The notes beneath the pieces were generated by a model that was not told the origin of the DNA, searched no databases, and saw only the letters and a program-made list of their open reading frames with translations. From positions 3,098,606-3,162,605 of the forward strand of contig NZ_KI911782.1 of assembly GCF_000515395.1 (NCBI RefSeq): DNA of 64,000 nucleotides, read 5' to 3'. Below are positions 8,489-17,018 of the stretch, one piece after another. Within the stretch, counting starts at the first letter, position 1; every line of letters starts with the position of its first letter. This stretch comes from Jiangella gansuensis DSM 44835 (GTDB lineage: Bacteria; Actinomycetota; Actinomycetes; Jiangellales; Jiangellaceae). The position numbers and the translations under genes are program-made.

Positions 8489-8652
8489 AACTCGACGCGA
8501 CACTGCTGCAGATCATCGCCTGCCCCGCGTGTCACAGCCGGCTGGAGCCCGACGACGCCACCTCCGAGCTGGCCTGCACCGGCTGCGCGCTGGCCTACCC
8601 GGTGCGCGACGACGTCCCGGTACTGCTGATCGACCAGGCACGCACTCGCTGA
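8485..8652 (+). CDS. Trm112-like zinc-ribbon peptide
   Basis: This 55-residue peptide has the Trm112 signature: IIACPACHSRLE, then ELACTGCALAYPVRDDVPVLL. The four cysteines (two CxxC pairs) should bind one zinc. Family members serve as small activators of methyltransferases in other systems. In actinobacteria the gene is regularly placed between phosphomannomutase and the SIS gene, with no proven partner. The ATG overlaps the manB stop (ATGA), so it is translationally coupled. Confidence 0.88.
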   Translation: MKLDATLLQIIACPACHSRLEPDDATSELACTGCALAYPVRDDVPVLLIDQARTR

Positions 8653-8692
8653 GCCGGAGACACACCCTACTGATGAGAGGGAGCCACCACAC

Positions 8693-9712
8693 GTGTTCTT
8701 CGACGGATCGCTTGACGACCCCAAGGCGCTGAGTGTCATCGACCCGGTGCTGCGGGCCATCGCCGGCTGGGGTGCGCAGGTGCGGCTGGCGGAGACGGCC
8801 GCGGCCGACGTGCTGAGCGGGCTGGACAGCGGCAGGGACCGGCCGCGCGCCGTCGTCGCCGGCGGGCCCGACGGCCGGTTGTTCCGTGCGGTTCTCGAGC
8901 CGATCTGCCCGGTCCCGTTCGTGGCGTGGCCGCATCACGGGCTACCTGGCTGGGCCGGCCCGCTCGACCTGGTCATCGTGGTGTGCCCCAACGGTGCGGG
9001 CGAGGACGAGATCTCCGCTGTCGCGGAAGCCCGCCGCCGCGGCTGCGCCCTGCTGGTGGCCGCGCCGGAGGGGTCGCCGATGCACCAGGCGGCCGCGAGC
9101 CGGGGCACCGTCTTCATCCCGGCCGGGTCGGCCGACGCCACCGCGCTGGCCGTTCCGGTGCTGCACGCGCTGCACACCCTGGGTCTCGGTCCCCAGGTGG
9201 AGGCCGAGCCGGTGGCGGCGGCCCTGGACGACGTCGCCGAGCGGTGCGGTCCCGGCACCCCCGCCGACGTCAACCCGGCCAAGGAGCTGGCGCTGGCCTT
9301 GGCCGACGACATCCCGGTCGTGTGGGGTGGGTCCGTGCTGGCGGCGCGGGCGGCCCGGCGGGTCGCCGAGGCGCTGCGCTCGGCCAGCGGCCGGCCCGCG
9401 GTAGCCGGCGACGCCGACCAATTGGTGCCGCTGCTGGCTGGTGCCCCTGAGCCGGACCTGTTCGCCGACCCGTTCGAGGACGGCCCGGCCACCACCACCC
9501 GTCCGGCGCTGGTCATCCTCGACGACGGCGCCGACAACGCGTCCGTCGTCGCCGAGCGGGCCCGCCTCGACGAGGCCGCCGCCAGCGGTTCGGTGCGGGT
9601 GCAGGAGGTACGAGCCATCGAAGGCCCCGACATCGGCCGGTTCGCGGCGCTGCTGGCCACCGGCCGGTACGCCGCCGCCTACCTCGCGCTCGGGCTCGGC
9701 CGCCCGGCCTGA
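8693..9712 (+). CDS. SIS-domain protein, phosphoglucose/phosphomannose isomerase-like
   Basis: The 339-residue protein resembles the bifunctional phosphoglucose/phosphomannose isomerase-type proteins of actinobacterial manB-manA loci: an N-terminal SIS-like alpha/beta domain (VVAGGPDGRLF, LVIVVCPNG) and a C-terminal isomerase-like half (IPVVWGGSVLAARAARRVAEAL). I do not see clear active-site His/Glu residues, so catalysis is unproven. A regulatory or structural role is possible. The start is GTG 8693, preceded by GAGGGAG at about 9 nt. It lies 40 nt after the Trm112-like gene and is followed by manA, all on the same strand. The likely pathway is mannose/fructose phosphate metabolism for envelope glycans. 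Confidence 0.75.
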   Translation: MFFDGSLDDPKALSVIDPVLRAIAGWGAQVRLAETAAADVLSGLDSGRDRPRAVVAGGPDGRLFRAVLEPICPVPFVAWPHHGLPGWAGPLDLVIVVCPNGAGEDEISAVAEARRRGCALLVAAPEGSPMHQAAASRGTVFIPAGSADATALAVPVLHALHTLGLGPQVEAEPVAAALDDVAERCGPGTPADVNPAKELALALADDIPVVWGGSVLAARAARRVAEALRSASGRPAVAGDADQLVPLLAGAPEPDLFADPFEDGPATTTRPALVILDDGADNASVVAERARLDEAAASGSVRVQEVRAIEGPDIGRFAALLATGRYAAAYLALGLGRPA

Positions 9713-9758
9713 CAGCGGCCTCGCGCCGACGTCACGACCCTGGCGACAACGGGGCGGC

Positions 9759-9764
9759 TAGGCT
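9759..9764 (+). promoter_or_regulatory. -10 box (TAGGCT) of leaderless manA
   Basis: TAGGCT ends 8 nt before GTG 9773. It argues for that GTG rather than the in-frame TTG at 9764, which overlaps the box itself. Confidence 0.55.
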
Positions 9765-9772
9765 TGGCGCTC

Positions 9773-10960
9773 GTGGCCCTGCTCCTGGACAACCCGGTGC
9801 GTTCGTACGCCTGGGGTTCCCCCACCGTCATTCCCGACCTGCTCGGGCGGCAGCCGACCGGGCGGCCCGAGGCCGAGCTGTGGGTCGGTGCTCACGCCGG
9901 CTCGCCCTCGACCGTGGTCGGCGACGGGCGCAGCCTGGACCGCTACGTGGCCGACGACCCCACCGCCGCGCTCGGCTCCGCCGTCGTCGAGCGGTTCGGC
10001 CCGAAGCTGCCGTTCCTGCTGAAGATCCTCGCCGTCGAGCAGCCGCTGTCGATCCAGGTGCACCCCACCATCGAGCAGGCCGTTGAGGGCTACGCCGCCG
10101 AGGACGCCGCCGGCATCGCGCTGGACGACCCACGCCGCTCCTACCGCGACCGCAACCACAAGCCGGAGATGGTCGTCGCCCTCACCGAGTTCGAGGCGCT
10201 CCTCGGCTTCGACGACCCGCTCGCCGTGGCCGAGGCGCTGGAGACCTGTGACCACCCCGATCTCGCCGGGGCCGGGGCCGTGCTGCGCACCCCGGGCGGC
10301 CTGGAGCAGGTGGTTCGCCGCTGGCTGACGCTCGGCGACGACCAGGCGGCCGAGATCGTCTCCGCGCTCGTCTCAGCAGCATCCGCCCACCGCGACGACC
10401 CCCGATTCGGCCTGGTGACACGACTGGCCCAGGCGTACCCGCACGACCGTGGCCTCCTGTTGGCGCTGCTCATGCGGCTGGTGCGGCTGGCGCCCGGTGA
10501 GGCGGCCTTCGTCCCGGCCGGGGTGCCGCACGCCTACCTGTCCGGTGTCGCCGTCGAACCGCAGGCCAGCTCCGACAACACGTTGCGTGCCGGCCTGACG
10601 CCCAAGCACGTCGACGTCGTCGAGGTGCAGCGCCTGCTGCGCTACGAGCCCGGCGGCGCCGTCATGGTGACGCCGAAGCCGGCCGGTGCCGAGGACGTCT
10701 ACCCGGTCCCCGGCGTCGACGAACTCCTGCTGTCGCGGGCTGCGTTGACGGCGGGGACGGCGGTGCCGGTGCCGGGGCCGCGCCTGGTGCTCGTGGTAGA
10801 CGGGAACGCCGTCGTGAGCAGCGGGGACGCCGTCGTGAGCGGCGAGGTGACCCTGCGACGCGGCCAGGCGGCGTTCGTGCCGGCCACCGAGGCCGGTGCG
10901 ACACTGCACGGCGACGGCGTGGCGTTCACGCTCACCACCGCGCTCGACACGGCACGATAG
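9773..10960 (+). CDS. manA: Mannose-6-phosphate isomerase, class I
   Basis: The enzyme interconverts fructose-6-phosphate and mannose-6-phosphate, using zinc, and feeds phosphomannomutase. It is about 395 residues long. Visible motifs are the N-terminal NPVRSYAWGS, the zinc-site strand QPLSIQVHP, the HKPEM motif, and the second metal/substrate motif FVPAGVPHAYLSG, with QASSDNTLRAGLTPKHVDV typical of class I enzymes. I chose GTG 9773 because TAGGCT at 9759-9764 would be its -10 box, giving a leaderless message; an in-frame TTG at 9764 would lie inside the promoter. It closes the mannose-phosphate block that starts with manB. Confidence 0.9.
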   Translation: MALLLDNPVRSYAWGSPTVIPDLLGRQPTGRPEAELWVGAHAGSPSTVVGDGRSLDRYVADDPTAALGSAVVERFGPKLPFLLKILAVEQPLSIQVHPTIEQAVEGYAAEDAAGIALDDPRRSYRDRNHKPEMVVALTEFEALLGFDDPLAVAEALETCDHPDLAGAGAVLRTPGGLEQVVRRWLTLGDDQAAEIVSALVSAASAHRDDPRFGLVTRLAQAYPHDRGLLLALLMRLVRLAPGEAAFVPAGVPHAYLSGVAVEPQASSDNTLRAGLTPKHVDVVEVQRLLRYEPGGAVMVTPKPAGAEDVYPVPGVDELLLSRAALTAGTAVPVPGPRLVLVVDGNAVVSSGDAVVSGEVTLRRGQAAFVPATEAGATLHGDGVAFTLTTALDTAR

Positions 10961-10999
10961 ACCTCCCCGCCTCCGGCAACAACGAAGGAACTCGCACCC

Positions 11000-11956
11000 A
11001 TGGCCACTGAAGGTGGTACCAAGGCAGTCCTCGCCGCGCTCCTGGCCAACACCGGCATCGCGATCACCAAGTTCATCGCGTTCGCACTGACGGGGGCGTC
11101 CTCGATGCTCGCCGAGGCGGTGCACTCCGTCGCCGACGCCGGCAACCAGGTGCTGCTGCTGGTCGGCGGCCGCCGGGCGCAGCGCAAGGCGACGCCGGAG
11201 CACCCGTTCGGCTACGGCCGGGTGCGGTACGTGTTCGCGTTCATCGTGTCCATCGTGTTGTTCAGCATCGGTGGCCTGTTCGCGCTGTACGAGGCGTACC
11301 ACAAGTACGAAGAGGTGCACGCCGGTCACCCGAACGAGCTGCTGGAGAGCCGGTGGTGGTGGGTGCCCATCGCGGTGCTGGTCGCCGCCATCATCATGGA
11401 GACGTTCTCGCTGCGTACCGCGGTCATCGAGTCGAACCGGGTCCGTCAGGGCGCCTCGTGGGTGCGGTTCGTACGCCGGGCGAAGTCGCCGGAGCTGCCG
11501 GTGATCCTGCTCGAGGACATCGGTGCGCTGCTGGGCCTGGTGTTCGCTCTGATCGGCGTGGGCATGGCCCTGATCACGGACAACGCGTACTGGGACGTCG
11601 CCGGTACCGCGGCCATCGGGGTGCTGCTGGTGATCATCGCCGTCATCCTGGCCATCGAGATGTCCAGCCTGCTGATCGGCGAGGGCGCGGCGGCGGAGAA
11701 CGTCAAGGCCATCCACGCCGCGGCGATCGCCGGCGACGACATCGGGCGCGTCATCCACCTGCGCACGCTCTACACCGGCCCGGAGGAGTTGCTGGTGGCG
11801 GCGAAGCTGGCGGTGCGTCGCGACCAGACGGGCGAACAGATCGCCGCGGCCATCGACGGCGCCGAGGCGCGCATCCGGGCGGCGGTGCCGGAGGCCACCC
11901 ACATCTACCTCGAACCCGACCTCGACCGGGCCGCACGCTCCGCGCCTTCCCCATGA
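11000..11956 (+). CDS. Cation diffusion facilitator (CDF) family metal transporter
   Basis: The 318-residue membrane protein has the CDF layout: about six transmembrane helices up to residue 230, then a cytoplasmic tail of about 85 residues. Helix 2 has [12 protein letters not shown] and helix 5 has EDIGALLGL, placing the metal-coordinating His/Asp and Asp residues of the transport site. A loop with [10 protein letters not shown] follows helix 2, as in ZT_dimer-type CDFs. It should export Zn, Mn, Co or Fe by proton antiport; the metal cannot be told. The ATG at 11000 is preceded by a GAAGGAAC ribosome site. The stop codon lies inside a 56-bp palindrome, so transcription may end there before ahcY. 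Confidence 0.85.
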   Translation: MATEGGTKAVLAALLANTGIAITKFIAFALTGASSMLAEAVHSVADAGNQVLLLVGGRRAQRKATPEHPFGYGRVRYVFAFIVSIVLFSIGGLFALYEAYHKYEEVHAGHPNELLESRWWWVPIAVLVAAIIMETFSLRTAVIESNRVRQGASWVRFVRRAKSPELPVILLEDIGALLGLVFALIGVGMALITDNAYWDVAGTAAIGVLLVIIAVILAIEMSSLLIGEGAAAENVKAIHAAAIAGDDIGRVIHLRTLYTGPEELLVAAKLAVRRDQTGEQIAAAIDGAEARIRAAVPEATHIYLEPDLDRAARSAPSP

Positions 11957-12006
11957 TCATCAAGAGTTGACCCGGCCATCACCGGGCCAACTCTTGATGA
12001 TCATGG
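11951..12006. repeat. Type C 56-bp palindrome overlapping the CDF stop codon
   Basis: The arms 11951-11975 and 11982-12006 begin CCATGATCATCAAGAGTTG. They pair over 25 bp with one G:T-type mismatch around a 6-nt loop. The TGA of the CDF gene (11954-11956) is inside the left arm. It would form a very stable hairpin between the CDF gene and ahcY and probably ends transcription, although there is no T-tract. Confidence 0.85.
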
Positions 12007-12018
12007 GAGGCGGGGGAG

Positions 12019-12024
12019 TAAACT
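12019..12024 (+). promoter_or_regulatory. Candidate -10 box (TAAACT) for ahcY
   Basis: TAAACT fits the NANNNT -10 pattern and lies just after the type C palindrome. It would give a leader of about 120 nt before the ATG at 12153. Confidence 0.45.
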
Positions 12025-12060
12025 CGGCGGCGACCACACCGGCGCAGGTGATGCCGCGGA

Positions 12061-12145
12061 CTCAGATGGGTCGCGCCGGGTCGGACCGTTCGGCGCTGTC
12101 CTGCCGTGCCCGCCGTCCGACCCATCAGTCATCCGCTGAGAGGAA
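12061..12145 (+). promoter_or_regulatory. Structured ahcY leader with two mutually exclusive stems
   Basis: GATGGGTCG (12065-12073) pairs with CGACCCATC (12118-12126), and GGGTCGGA (12078-12085) pairs with TCCGACCC (12116-12123). The two right halves overlap, so only one stem can form. An outer stem CTCAG (12061-12065) with CTGAG (12136-12140) would cover the first bases of the GAGAGGAA ribosome site (12138-12145). This is the geometry of a regulatory leader. It does not match the SAH or SAM aptamers as I know them, and the ligand is unknown. Confidence 0.4.
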
Positions 12146-12152
12146 CTGTCCC

Positions 12153-13601
12153 ATGTCCGTCGACTTCAAGGTCGCTGACCTGTCGCTGGCCGAGTTCGGC
12201 CGTCGTGAGATCCGCCTGGCCGAACACGAGATGCCCGGTCTGATGGCCATGCGCGCCGAGTACGGGGAGAGCAAGCCGCTGACCGGTGCCCGCATCACCG
12301 GATCGCTGCACATGACCGTGCAGACCGCGGTGTTGATCGAGACGCTCGTGGCGCTCGGCGCCGAGGTCCGGTGGGCGTCGTGCAACATCTTCTCCACCCA
12401 GGACCACGCGGCCGCGGCGATCGCGGTCGGCCCGGACGGCACGGTGGACGCGCCGGCGGGGGTGCCGGTGTTCGCCTGGAAGGGCGAGACGCTGGAGGAG
12501 TACTGGTGGTGCACCGAGCAGGCTCTACGGTGGCCCGACACTGGTTCTGGCTCTGGCGGCCCGAACATGATTCTCGACGACGGCGGCGACGCCACGCTGC
12601 TGGTCCACAAGGGCGTCGAGTTCGAGAAGGCCGGTGCTGTCCCGGCGCCGGCGGAGGGCGACCCCGACGAGTGGCGGGTCGTGCTGGGGGTGCTGCAGCG
12701 GTCGCTGGCCGAGGCCCCCGGCCGCTGGACGGCGATGGCTCAGGAGATCAAGGGCGTGACCGAGGAGACCACGACCGGGGTGCACCGTCTCTACGAGATG
12801 ATGCGCGACGGGGCGTTGTTGTTCTCGGGGATCAACGTGAACGACTCGGTCACGAAGAGCAAGTTCGACAACAAGTACGGGTGCCGGCACTCGCTGATCG
12901 ACGGCATCAACCGGGCCACCGATGTGCTCATCGGCGGCAAGGTCGCGGTGGTGTGCGGCTACGGCGACGTCGGCAAGGGGTGCGCGGAGTCGCTGCGCGG
13001 TCAGGGCGCCCGCGTCGTGGTGACCGAGATCGACCCGATCTGCGCGCTGCAGGCGGCCATGGACGGCTACGAGGTCACCACACTCGACGACGTCATCGAG
13101 CGGGCCGACATCGTCATCACCGCGACCGGGAACCGCGACGTCATCACGGCGGAGCACCTGTCGCGGGCCAAGCACCAGGCCATCATCGGCAACATCGGTC
13201 ACTTCGACAACGAGATCGACATGGCCGGTCTGGCCGCGGTGCCGGGTGTGACACGCACGGAGATCAAGCCCCAGGTGCACGAGTGGCGGTTCCCCGACGG
13301 GCACACCGTGATCGTGCTGTCGGAAGGCCGGCTGCTGAACCTCGGCAACGCGACCGGGCACCCGTCGTTCGTGATGTCGAACTCCTTCACCAACCAGGTC
13401 CTGGCCCAGATCGAGCTGTTCACGAAGAGCCAGGACTACCCGCTGGGCGTGTACACGCTGCCCAAGCATCTGGACGAGAAGGTGGCCCGGCTGCACCTGG
13501 ACGCGCTCGGGGTGAAACTCACCGAGCTGACCCCGGCTCAGGCGGGCTACCTCGGCATCCCGGTCGACGGGCCGTACAAGAGCGAGCACTACCGCTACTG
13601 A
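12153..13601 (+). CDS. ahcY: Adenosylhomocysteinase (S-adenosyl-L-homocysteine hydrolase)
   Basis: The cytosolic enzyme reversibly splits SAH into homocysteine and adenosine, removing the inhibitor made by SAM-dependent methylation. It uses tightly bound NAD. The 482-residue protein has the substrate-domain signatures [16 protein letters not shown] and [14 protein letters not shown], and the Rossmann motif GYGDVGKG followed by [14 protein letters not shown]. The C-terminus KSEHYRY contains the Lys and Tyr that complete the NAD site in the family. The frame is open further upstream, but ATG 12153 has a GAGAGGAAC ribosome site and starts the conserved [10 protein letters not shown]. It converges on the RDD gene with an 8-bp gap. 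Confidence 0.95.
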   Translation: MSVDFKVADLSLAEFGRREIRLAEHEMPGLMAMRAEYGESKPLTGARITGSLHMTVQTAVLIETLVALGAEVRWASCNIFSTQDHAAAAIAVGPDGTVDAPAGVPVFAWKGETLEEYWWCTEQALRWPDTGSGSGGPNMILDDGGDATLLVHKGVEFEKAGAVPAPAEGDPDEWRVVLGVLQRSLAEAPGRWTAMAQEIKGVTEETTTGVHRLYEMMRDGALLFSGINVNDSVTKSKFDNKYGCRHSLIDGINRATDVLIGGKVAVVCGYGDVGKGCAESLRGQGARVVVTEIDPICALQAAMDGYEVTTLDDVIERADIVITATGNRDVITAEHLSRAKHQAIIGNIGHFDNEIDMAGLAAVPGVTRTEIKPQVHEWRFPDGHTVIVLSEGRLLNLGNATGHPSFVMSNSFTNQVLAQIELFTKSQDYPLGVYTLPKHLDEKVARLHLDALGVKLTELTPAQAGYLGIPVDGPYKSEHYRY

Positions 13602-13609
13602 GGCGACGG

Positions 13610-14476
13610 TCAGGACGGCGGAGCGAAGCCCTGGTCGTGCCGGGGCCGCTCCGCCTGTTCGTCTCCATGCGGGGACGCGGGCCGCGGTTCGGGGGCGGCC
13701 GCGGCGACGTGCCCGTCCCCGGCGCCTTCGCGCGGGGCGAACCTGAGACTGTCCCGGCGGCGACGCTCGGCCAGCACCGCGGCCAGGTAGGCCCACGGCG
13801 GCGTGCCTGGCGGCGGCGGAGGGCTGACCACGGATGCGACCTCGGACGCCAGTTGCGTGGTGAGCCGGTCGCGTGCCTCCGGAGCGAGCTGCGGCGCCCG
13901 CGCGAGCAGGGTGCGGGCAGCCATCGCCAGCTGGTCCGGCAGCCGCGACAGCTCCAGCGTCGGCGCCCAGGCGGCCAGGCGCGGATCGACGGCCGGTGGG
14001 GGCGCCGTCGTCGCCGGGATGCGTTCCCGGACGACGACGGTCCCGGCCAGCAGGTCGCCGATCCGCTTGTCCCGGGAATTCAGCAGCGAGCACACGACGG
14101 CGCCGACGCCGAGCGTCACGAGGAAGTCGGCGAAGACGCCGGCCAAGGCGCGGACCAGTGCATGCCGGAACCGGATCGGCCCGCCGTCGTCGCGCACCAC
14201 CCGCAGCCCGAACGCGGCCTTACCCACTGACTTGCCCCTGGTCAGGGTCTCGATGGTGGTCGGGATCACGACGAGCACGAACACCGCGCCGGCGATCAGC
14301 ATCGCGCTGGCCAGGGCGACGTCGACGTCCGGGACGACCTGGGTGAACAGCAGGAGCAGCCCGAGCCCGACGGCGGCGAGCAGGATGCCGTCCAGCACGA
14401 GGGCGAGCGCTCGGGACGGCAGCTTGGCCAGCCGCAGCTCCAAGGGGACGGCCTCGCCGGTGACCAGGTCGCTCAT
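13610..14476 (-). CDS. RDD family membrane protein
   Basis: The RDD domain fills about residues 10-160: PLELRLAKLPSRALALVLDG, two to three transmembrane helices (about 25-45, 55-80, 115-140), and GKSVGKAAFGLRVVRDDGG between them. The C-terminal 130 residues form a soluble Pro/Glu/Arg-rich tail. The role is unknown; RDD proteins sit next to SpoIIM-like and DUF58/MoxR genes in actinobacteria, as here, and may belong to one membrane module. The frame is open to 14527, but ATG 14476 begins the conserved region and has a CAGACT -10 box (14484-14489) 7 nt upstream on the minus strand, so it is probably leaderless. It is divergent from the SpoIIM-like gene. Confidence 0.85.
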   Translation of the reverse strand: MSDLVTGEAVPLELRLAKLPSRALALVLDGILLAAVGLGLLLLFTQVVPDVDVALASAMLIAGAVFVLVVIPTTIETLTRGKSVGKAAFGLRVVRDDGGPIRFRHALVRALAGVFADFLVTLGVGAVVCSLLNSRDKRIGDLLAGTVVVRERIPATTAPPPAVDPRLAAWAPTLELSRLPDQLAMAARTLLARAPQLAPEARDRLTTQLASEVASVVSPPPPPGTPPWAYLAAVLAERRRRDSLRFAPREGAGDGHVAAAAPEPRPASPHGDEQAERPRHDQGFAPPS

Positions 14477-14496
14477 CCTGGCTAGTCTGCCGCACT

Positions 14497-14556
14497 CCCC
14501 ATGACCATCGGCGATCGACCACGCCATGACGGGGCCGATCGCCGATGATCAAGGGG
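14497..14556. repeat. Type D palindrome spanning the divergent RDD/SpoIIM promoters
   Basis: The arms 14497-14517 and 14536-14556 pair at 19 of 21 positions. The right arm, read on the minus strand, is CCCCTTGATCATCGGCGATC. With the -10 boxes at 14484-14489 (minus) and 14565-14570 (plus), each arm covers the expected -35 position of one promoter. It could serve as a shared operator. Confidence 0.7.
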
Positions 14557-14564
14557 AGGGTCGA

Positions 14565-14570
14565 TAGGCT
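14565..14570 (+). promoter_or_regulatory. -10 box (TAGGCT) of leaderless SpoIIM-like gene
   Basis: TAGGCT ends 8 nt before GTG 14579. There is no ribosome-binding site. Confidence 0.6.
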
Positions 14571-14578
14571 CGGCTGCC

Positions 14579-15580
14579 GTGGACCTCGACGCGTTCGTCG
14601 CCGCGCACCGCGCCGAATGGGACCGGCTGGAACAGCTGGCCCGAAGGCGCGGCCGGCTGAGCGGTCCGGAGGCCGACGAGCTGGTCGCGCTGTACCGAGC
14701 CGCGTCCACGCACCTGTCCACGCTGCGTTCCGCGGCACCCGACCCGGCCGTCGTCGGGAGACTGTCGGCGCTGGTGGCGCGGGCCCGGACGGCCATCTCC
14801 GGCGCGCACGACCCGGGCTGGCGCGACGTCACCCGCTTCCTCACCGTCAGCTTCCCGGCGGCGGTGTACCTGAGCCGCCGATGGTGGGTCGCGGTGGCGG
14901 TGGCGTTCGTCGCGGTGTCGGTGGCCATCTCGTGGTGGGTGGCCGCCAACCCGAGCGTGCAGGCGTCCATCGGCGCGCCGGAGCAGATCCGCCAGCTGGT
15001 CGAGCACGATTTCGAGGACTACTACTCCGAGAATCCGGCGGGGTCGTTCGCGGCCCGGGTCTGGGTCAACAACTCCTGGGTGGCGGCGGCCTGCCTGGCG
15101 CTGGGGGTGTTCCTCGGCATCCCGGTCGTGTACGTGCTGTGGATGAACGTCGTCAACCTGGCGGCGTCGGCCGGGCTGATGGCCGCGGCCGGCCGCCTCG
15201 ACATCTTCTTCGGGCTCATCACCCCGCACGGGCTGCTGGAGCTGACGGCGGTGTTCGTCGCGGCCGGCGCCGGGCTCCGGCTGGGCTGGACCGTCATCGA
15301 CCCCGGGCCGCGCAGCCGGGCCACGGCGCTTGCGGAGGTCGGCCGGGCCACCATCGGCATGGCGGTCGGACTGGCCGGGGTGCTGCTGGTGTCCGGCGTC
15401 ATCGAAGCGTTCGTGACCCCGTCCGGGCTGCCGACCTGGGGCCGCATCGCCATCGGGGTCGTCGCCGAGGTGCTGTTCCTCGCCTACGTCTGGGTGTACG
15501 GACGGCGGGCGGTGCTGGCCGGTGAGGTCGGCGACGTCGACCGCGGCGAGCGCGCCGACACGCTCCCCGTCGCCGGCTGA
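14579..15580 (+). CDS. Stage II sporulation protein M (DUF95) family membrane protein
   Basis: The 333-residue protein has a soluble N-terminal region of about 95 residues (VDLDAFVAAHRAEWDRLEQLARR and a tyrosine- and Arg-rich helix). About five to six transmembrane helices follow, with the family segment NNSWVAAACLALGVFLGIPVVYVLWMN split by polar turns and FFGLITPHGLLELTAVFVAAGAGLRLGW. SpoIIM in Bacillus helps peptidoglycan remodelling at the engulfing septum. Actinobacterial homologues, encoded beside RDD and DUF58/MoxR genes, are of unknown role. GTG 14579 is supported by a TAGGCT -10 box 8 nt upstream. The gene converges on the DUF58 gene across a type A palindrome. Confidence 0.87.
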   Translation: MDLDAFVAAHRAEWDRLEQLARRRGRLSGPEADELVALYRAASTHLSTLRSAAPDPAVVGRLSALVARARTAISGAHDPGWRDVTRFLTVSFPAAVYLSRRWWVAVAVAFVAVSVAISWWVAANPSVQASIGAPEQIRQLVEHDFEDYYSENPAGSFAARVWVNNSWVAAACLALGVFLGIPVVYVLWMNVVNLAASAGLMAAAGRLDIFFGLITPHGLLELTAVFVAAGAGLRLGWTVIDPGPRSRATALAEVGRATIGMAVGLAGVLLVSGVIEAFVTPSGLPTWGRIAIGVVAEVLFLAYVWVYGRRAVLAGEVGDVDRGERADTLPVAG

Positions 15581-15614
15581 TCCGCCTCCGGCCGTTCCCG
15601 CGCGGTCCTCCCCG

Positions 15615-15686
15615 GTTGATCTTGGAGTAACCGCGGAATCGCGACCCGAAATGTCCGACAGATTCCGCGGTTAGTCCAAGATCAAC
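15615..15686. repeat. Type A 72-bp palindromic element, copy 3 (divergent centre)
   Basis: The outer arms begin GTTGATCTTGGAGTAACC and end GATCAAC, as in the other copies. The centre is gcgacccgaaatgtccgaca rather than the hairpin-forming core of copies 1 and 2. It lies between the convergent SpoIIM-like and DUF58 genes. Confidence 0.88.
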
Positions 15687-15703
15687 GGGAAGGGCGGGCC
15701 GAT

Positions 15704-17005
15704 TCAGAGGCGGCCGGTGGCCTTGAGCTCGAGGTAGCGGTCGGCGACGGCGGGCGGCAGGTCCGCGGGGGCGGCGTCGACGACGTGAGCGCCTCGGCGG
15801 GACAGCAGTTCGGCCACCCGGGCCCGGGCCAGCCGGTCGTGCTCGGCGGCGGCCGCGGTGTAGACGGCGTCCGCGTCGCCCCGTCCGCGAGCCAGCGCGG
15901 CCAACCGGGGGTCGGCCACCGACGCCACCAGCACCGTGTGTCGGCGGGTGAGCTGCCCGATCACCGGCAGCAGCCCGAGCTCGACGGCGCTGGAGTCCAG
16001 GCCGGTGACGATCACGACGAAGGCGTGCCGGCCGGCCCGGGCCATGACCTGCGCGGCCAGCGCCCGGTAGTCGGTCTCCAACAGTTCCGGCTCCAGCGTG
16101 GCGACGGCGTCGACCATGCGGCGCAGCACGTCGCCCGGAGCTGGGCGCGCCACCTCGGCGCGCACCCTGCGGTCGTGGGCGAGCAGGTCGACGCGGTCCC
16201 CGGCGCGGGCGGCCAGCGCGCCGAGCAGCAGCGCGGTGTCGATGGCGGCGTCCAGGCGTGGCTCGTCGCCCACCCGGCCGGCCGAGGTCCGCCCGGTGTC
16301 GAGGACGATCAGCACGTGCCGGTCGCGCTCCGGCCGCCAGGTCCGGACGACGACGTCGCCGCGCCGGGCCGTCGCCCGCCAGTCGATGGAGCGGGTGTCG
16401 TCGCCGATGACGTACTCGCGCAGGGAGTCGAACTCCGTCCCCTGGCCGCGGACCCGCAGCGCCGAACGGCCGTCGATCTCGCGCAGCCGGCTCAGCCGCG
16501 ACGGTAGATGTCGCCGGGCCCGGAACGGTGGCAGCACCCGCAGCGTCCACGGCGAGCTGTGCGAGCCCTGCCGCCCGGCCAGTCCCAGCGGGCCGAAGCT
16601 GCGCACCGTCACCCGGTCGGACCGGCGGTCGCCGCGCCGGGTGGGACGCAGCACGGTCTGCACGGTCTGCCGGCCGCCGGGCCCGATGTCGACGGCGGAG
16701 CGGTCGGACCCCGCGACCACACCGGCCGACGGCGGCCAGGCGTCGCGCAGGACACCCCGCACCGGGCGCCGCCCGGTGTTCACGACGGCGAGGGCGACGG
16801 TGGCCGCCTCGTCCAGCCGGACGGTCTCGTCGCCGCGTCGCTCGAGCCGCAGCTGCCGGGGTGAGCCGGCGAGCGCGGCGTCGAGGAGTGCCAGCGCCAC
16901 CACGACGGCGGAGACGACCACGACGCCGCCGGCGGACGGCGCGGCCACCGCCACGACGACCACACCCAGCGCCGCGAGCAGCGCCACCCGGCCCGAGACC
17001 ACCAT
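15704..17005 (-). CDS. DUF58 domain-containing membrane protein
   Basis: The 433-residue protein has two adjacent hydrophobic helices (about 6-45), then an extracytoplasmic beta region. The DUF58 core (about 180-260) includes [35 protein letters not shown], followed by a von Willebrand A-like stretch ([11 protein letters not shown]) whose metal-site residues are only partly kept. DUF58 proteins accompany MoxR ATPases, which are thought to act as chaperones for their VWA-like partners. ATG 17005 is preceded by a perfect AGGAGG at about 9 nt, although the frame is open further upstream. The start lies 13 nt after the MoxR stop, so it is the last gene of the five-gene operon. Confidence 0.88.
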   Translation of the reverse strand: MVVSGRVALLAALGVVVVAVAAPSAGGVVVVSAVVVALALLDAALAGSPRQLRLERRGDETVRLDEAATVALAVVNTGRRPVRGVLRDAWPPSAGVVAGSDRSAVDIGPGGRQTVQTVLRPTRRGDRRSDRVTVRSFGPLGLAGRQGSHSSPWTLRVLPPFRARRHLPSRLSRLREIDGRSALRVRGQGTEFDSLREYVIGDDTRSIDWRATARRGDVVVRTWRPERDRHVLIVLDTGRTSAGRVGDEPRLDAAIDTALLLGALAARAGDRVDLLAHDRRVRAEVARPAPGDVLRRMVDAVATLEPELLETDYRALAAQVMARAGRHAFVVIVTGLDSSAVELGLLPVIGQLTRRHTVLVASVADPRLAALARGRGDADAVYTAAAAEHDRLARARVAELLSRRGAHVVDAAPADLPPAVADRYLELKATGRL

Positions 17006-17018
17006 CGCCCGACGCCTC

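Noticed and set aside
12007-12152. SAH riboswitch upstream of ahcY
   Set aside because: The conserved core of the SAH class, as I know it, is not found in the leader; only an unnamed alternative-stem structure can be supported.
12525-14093. 522-residue minus-strand open frame over ahcY
   Set aside because: Antisense shadow of ahcY and the RDD gene end.
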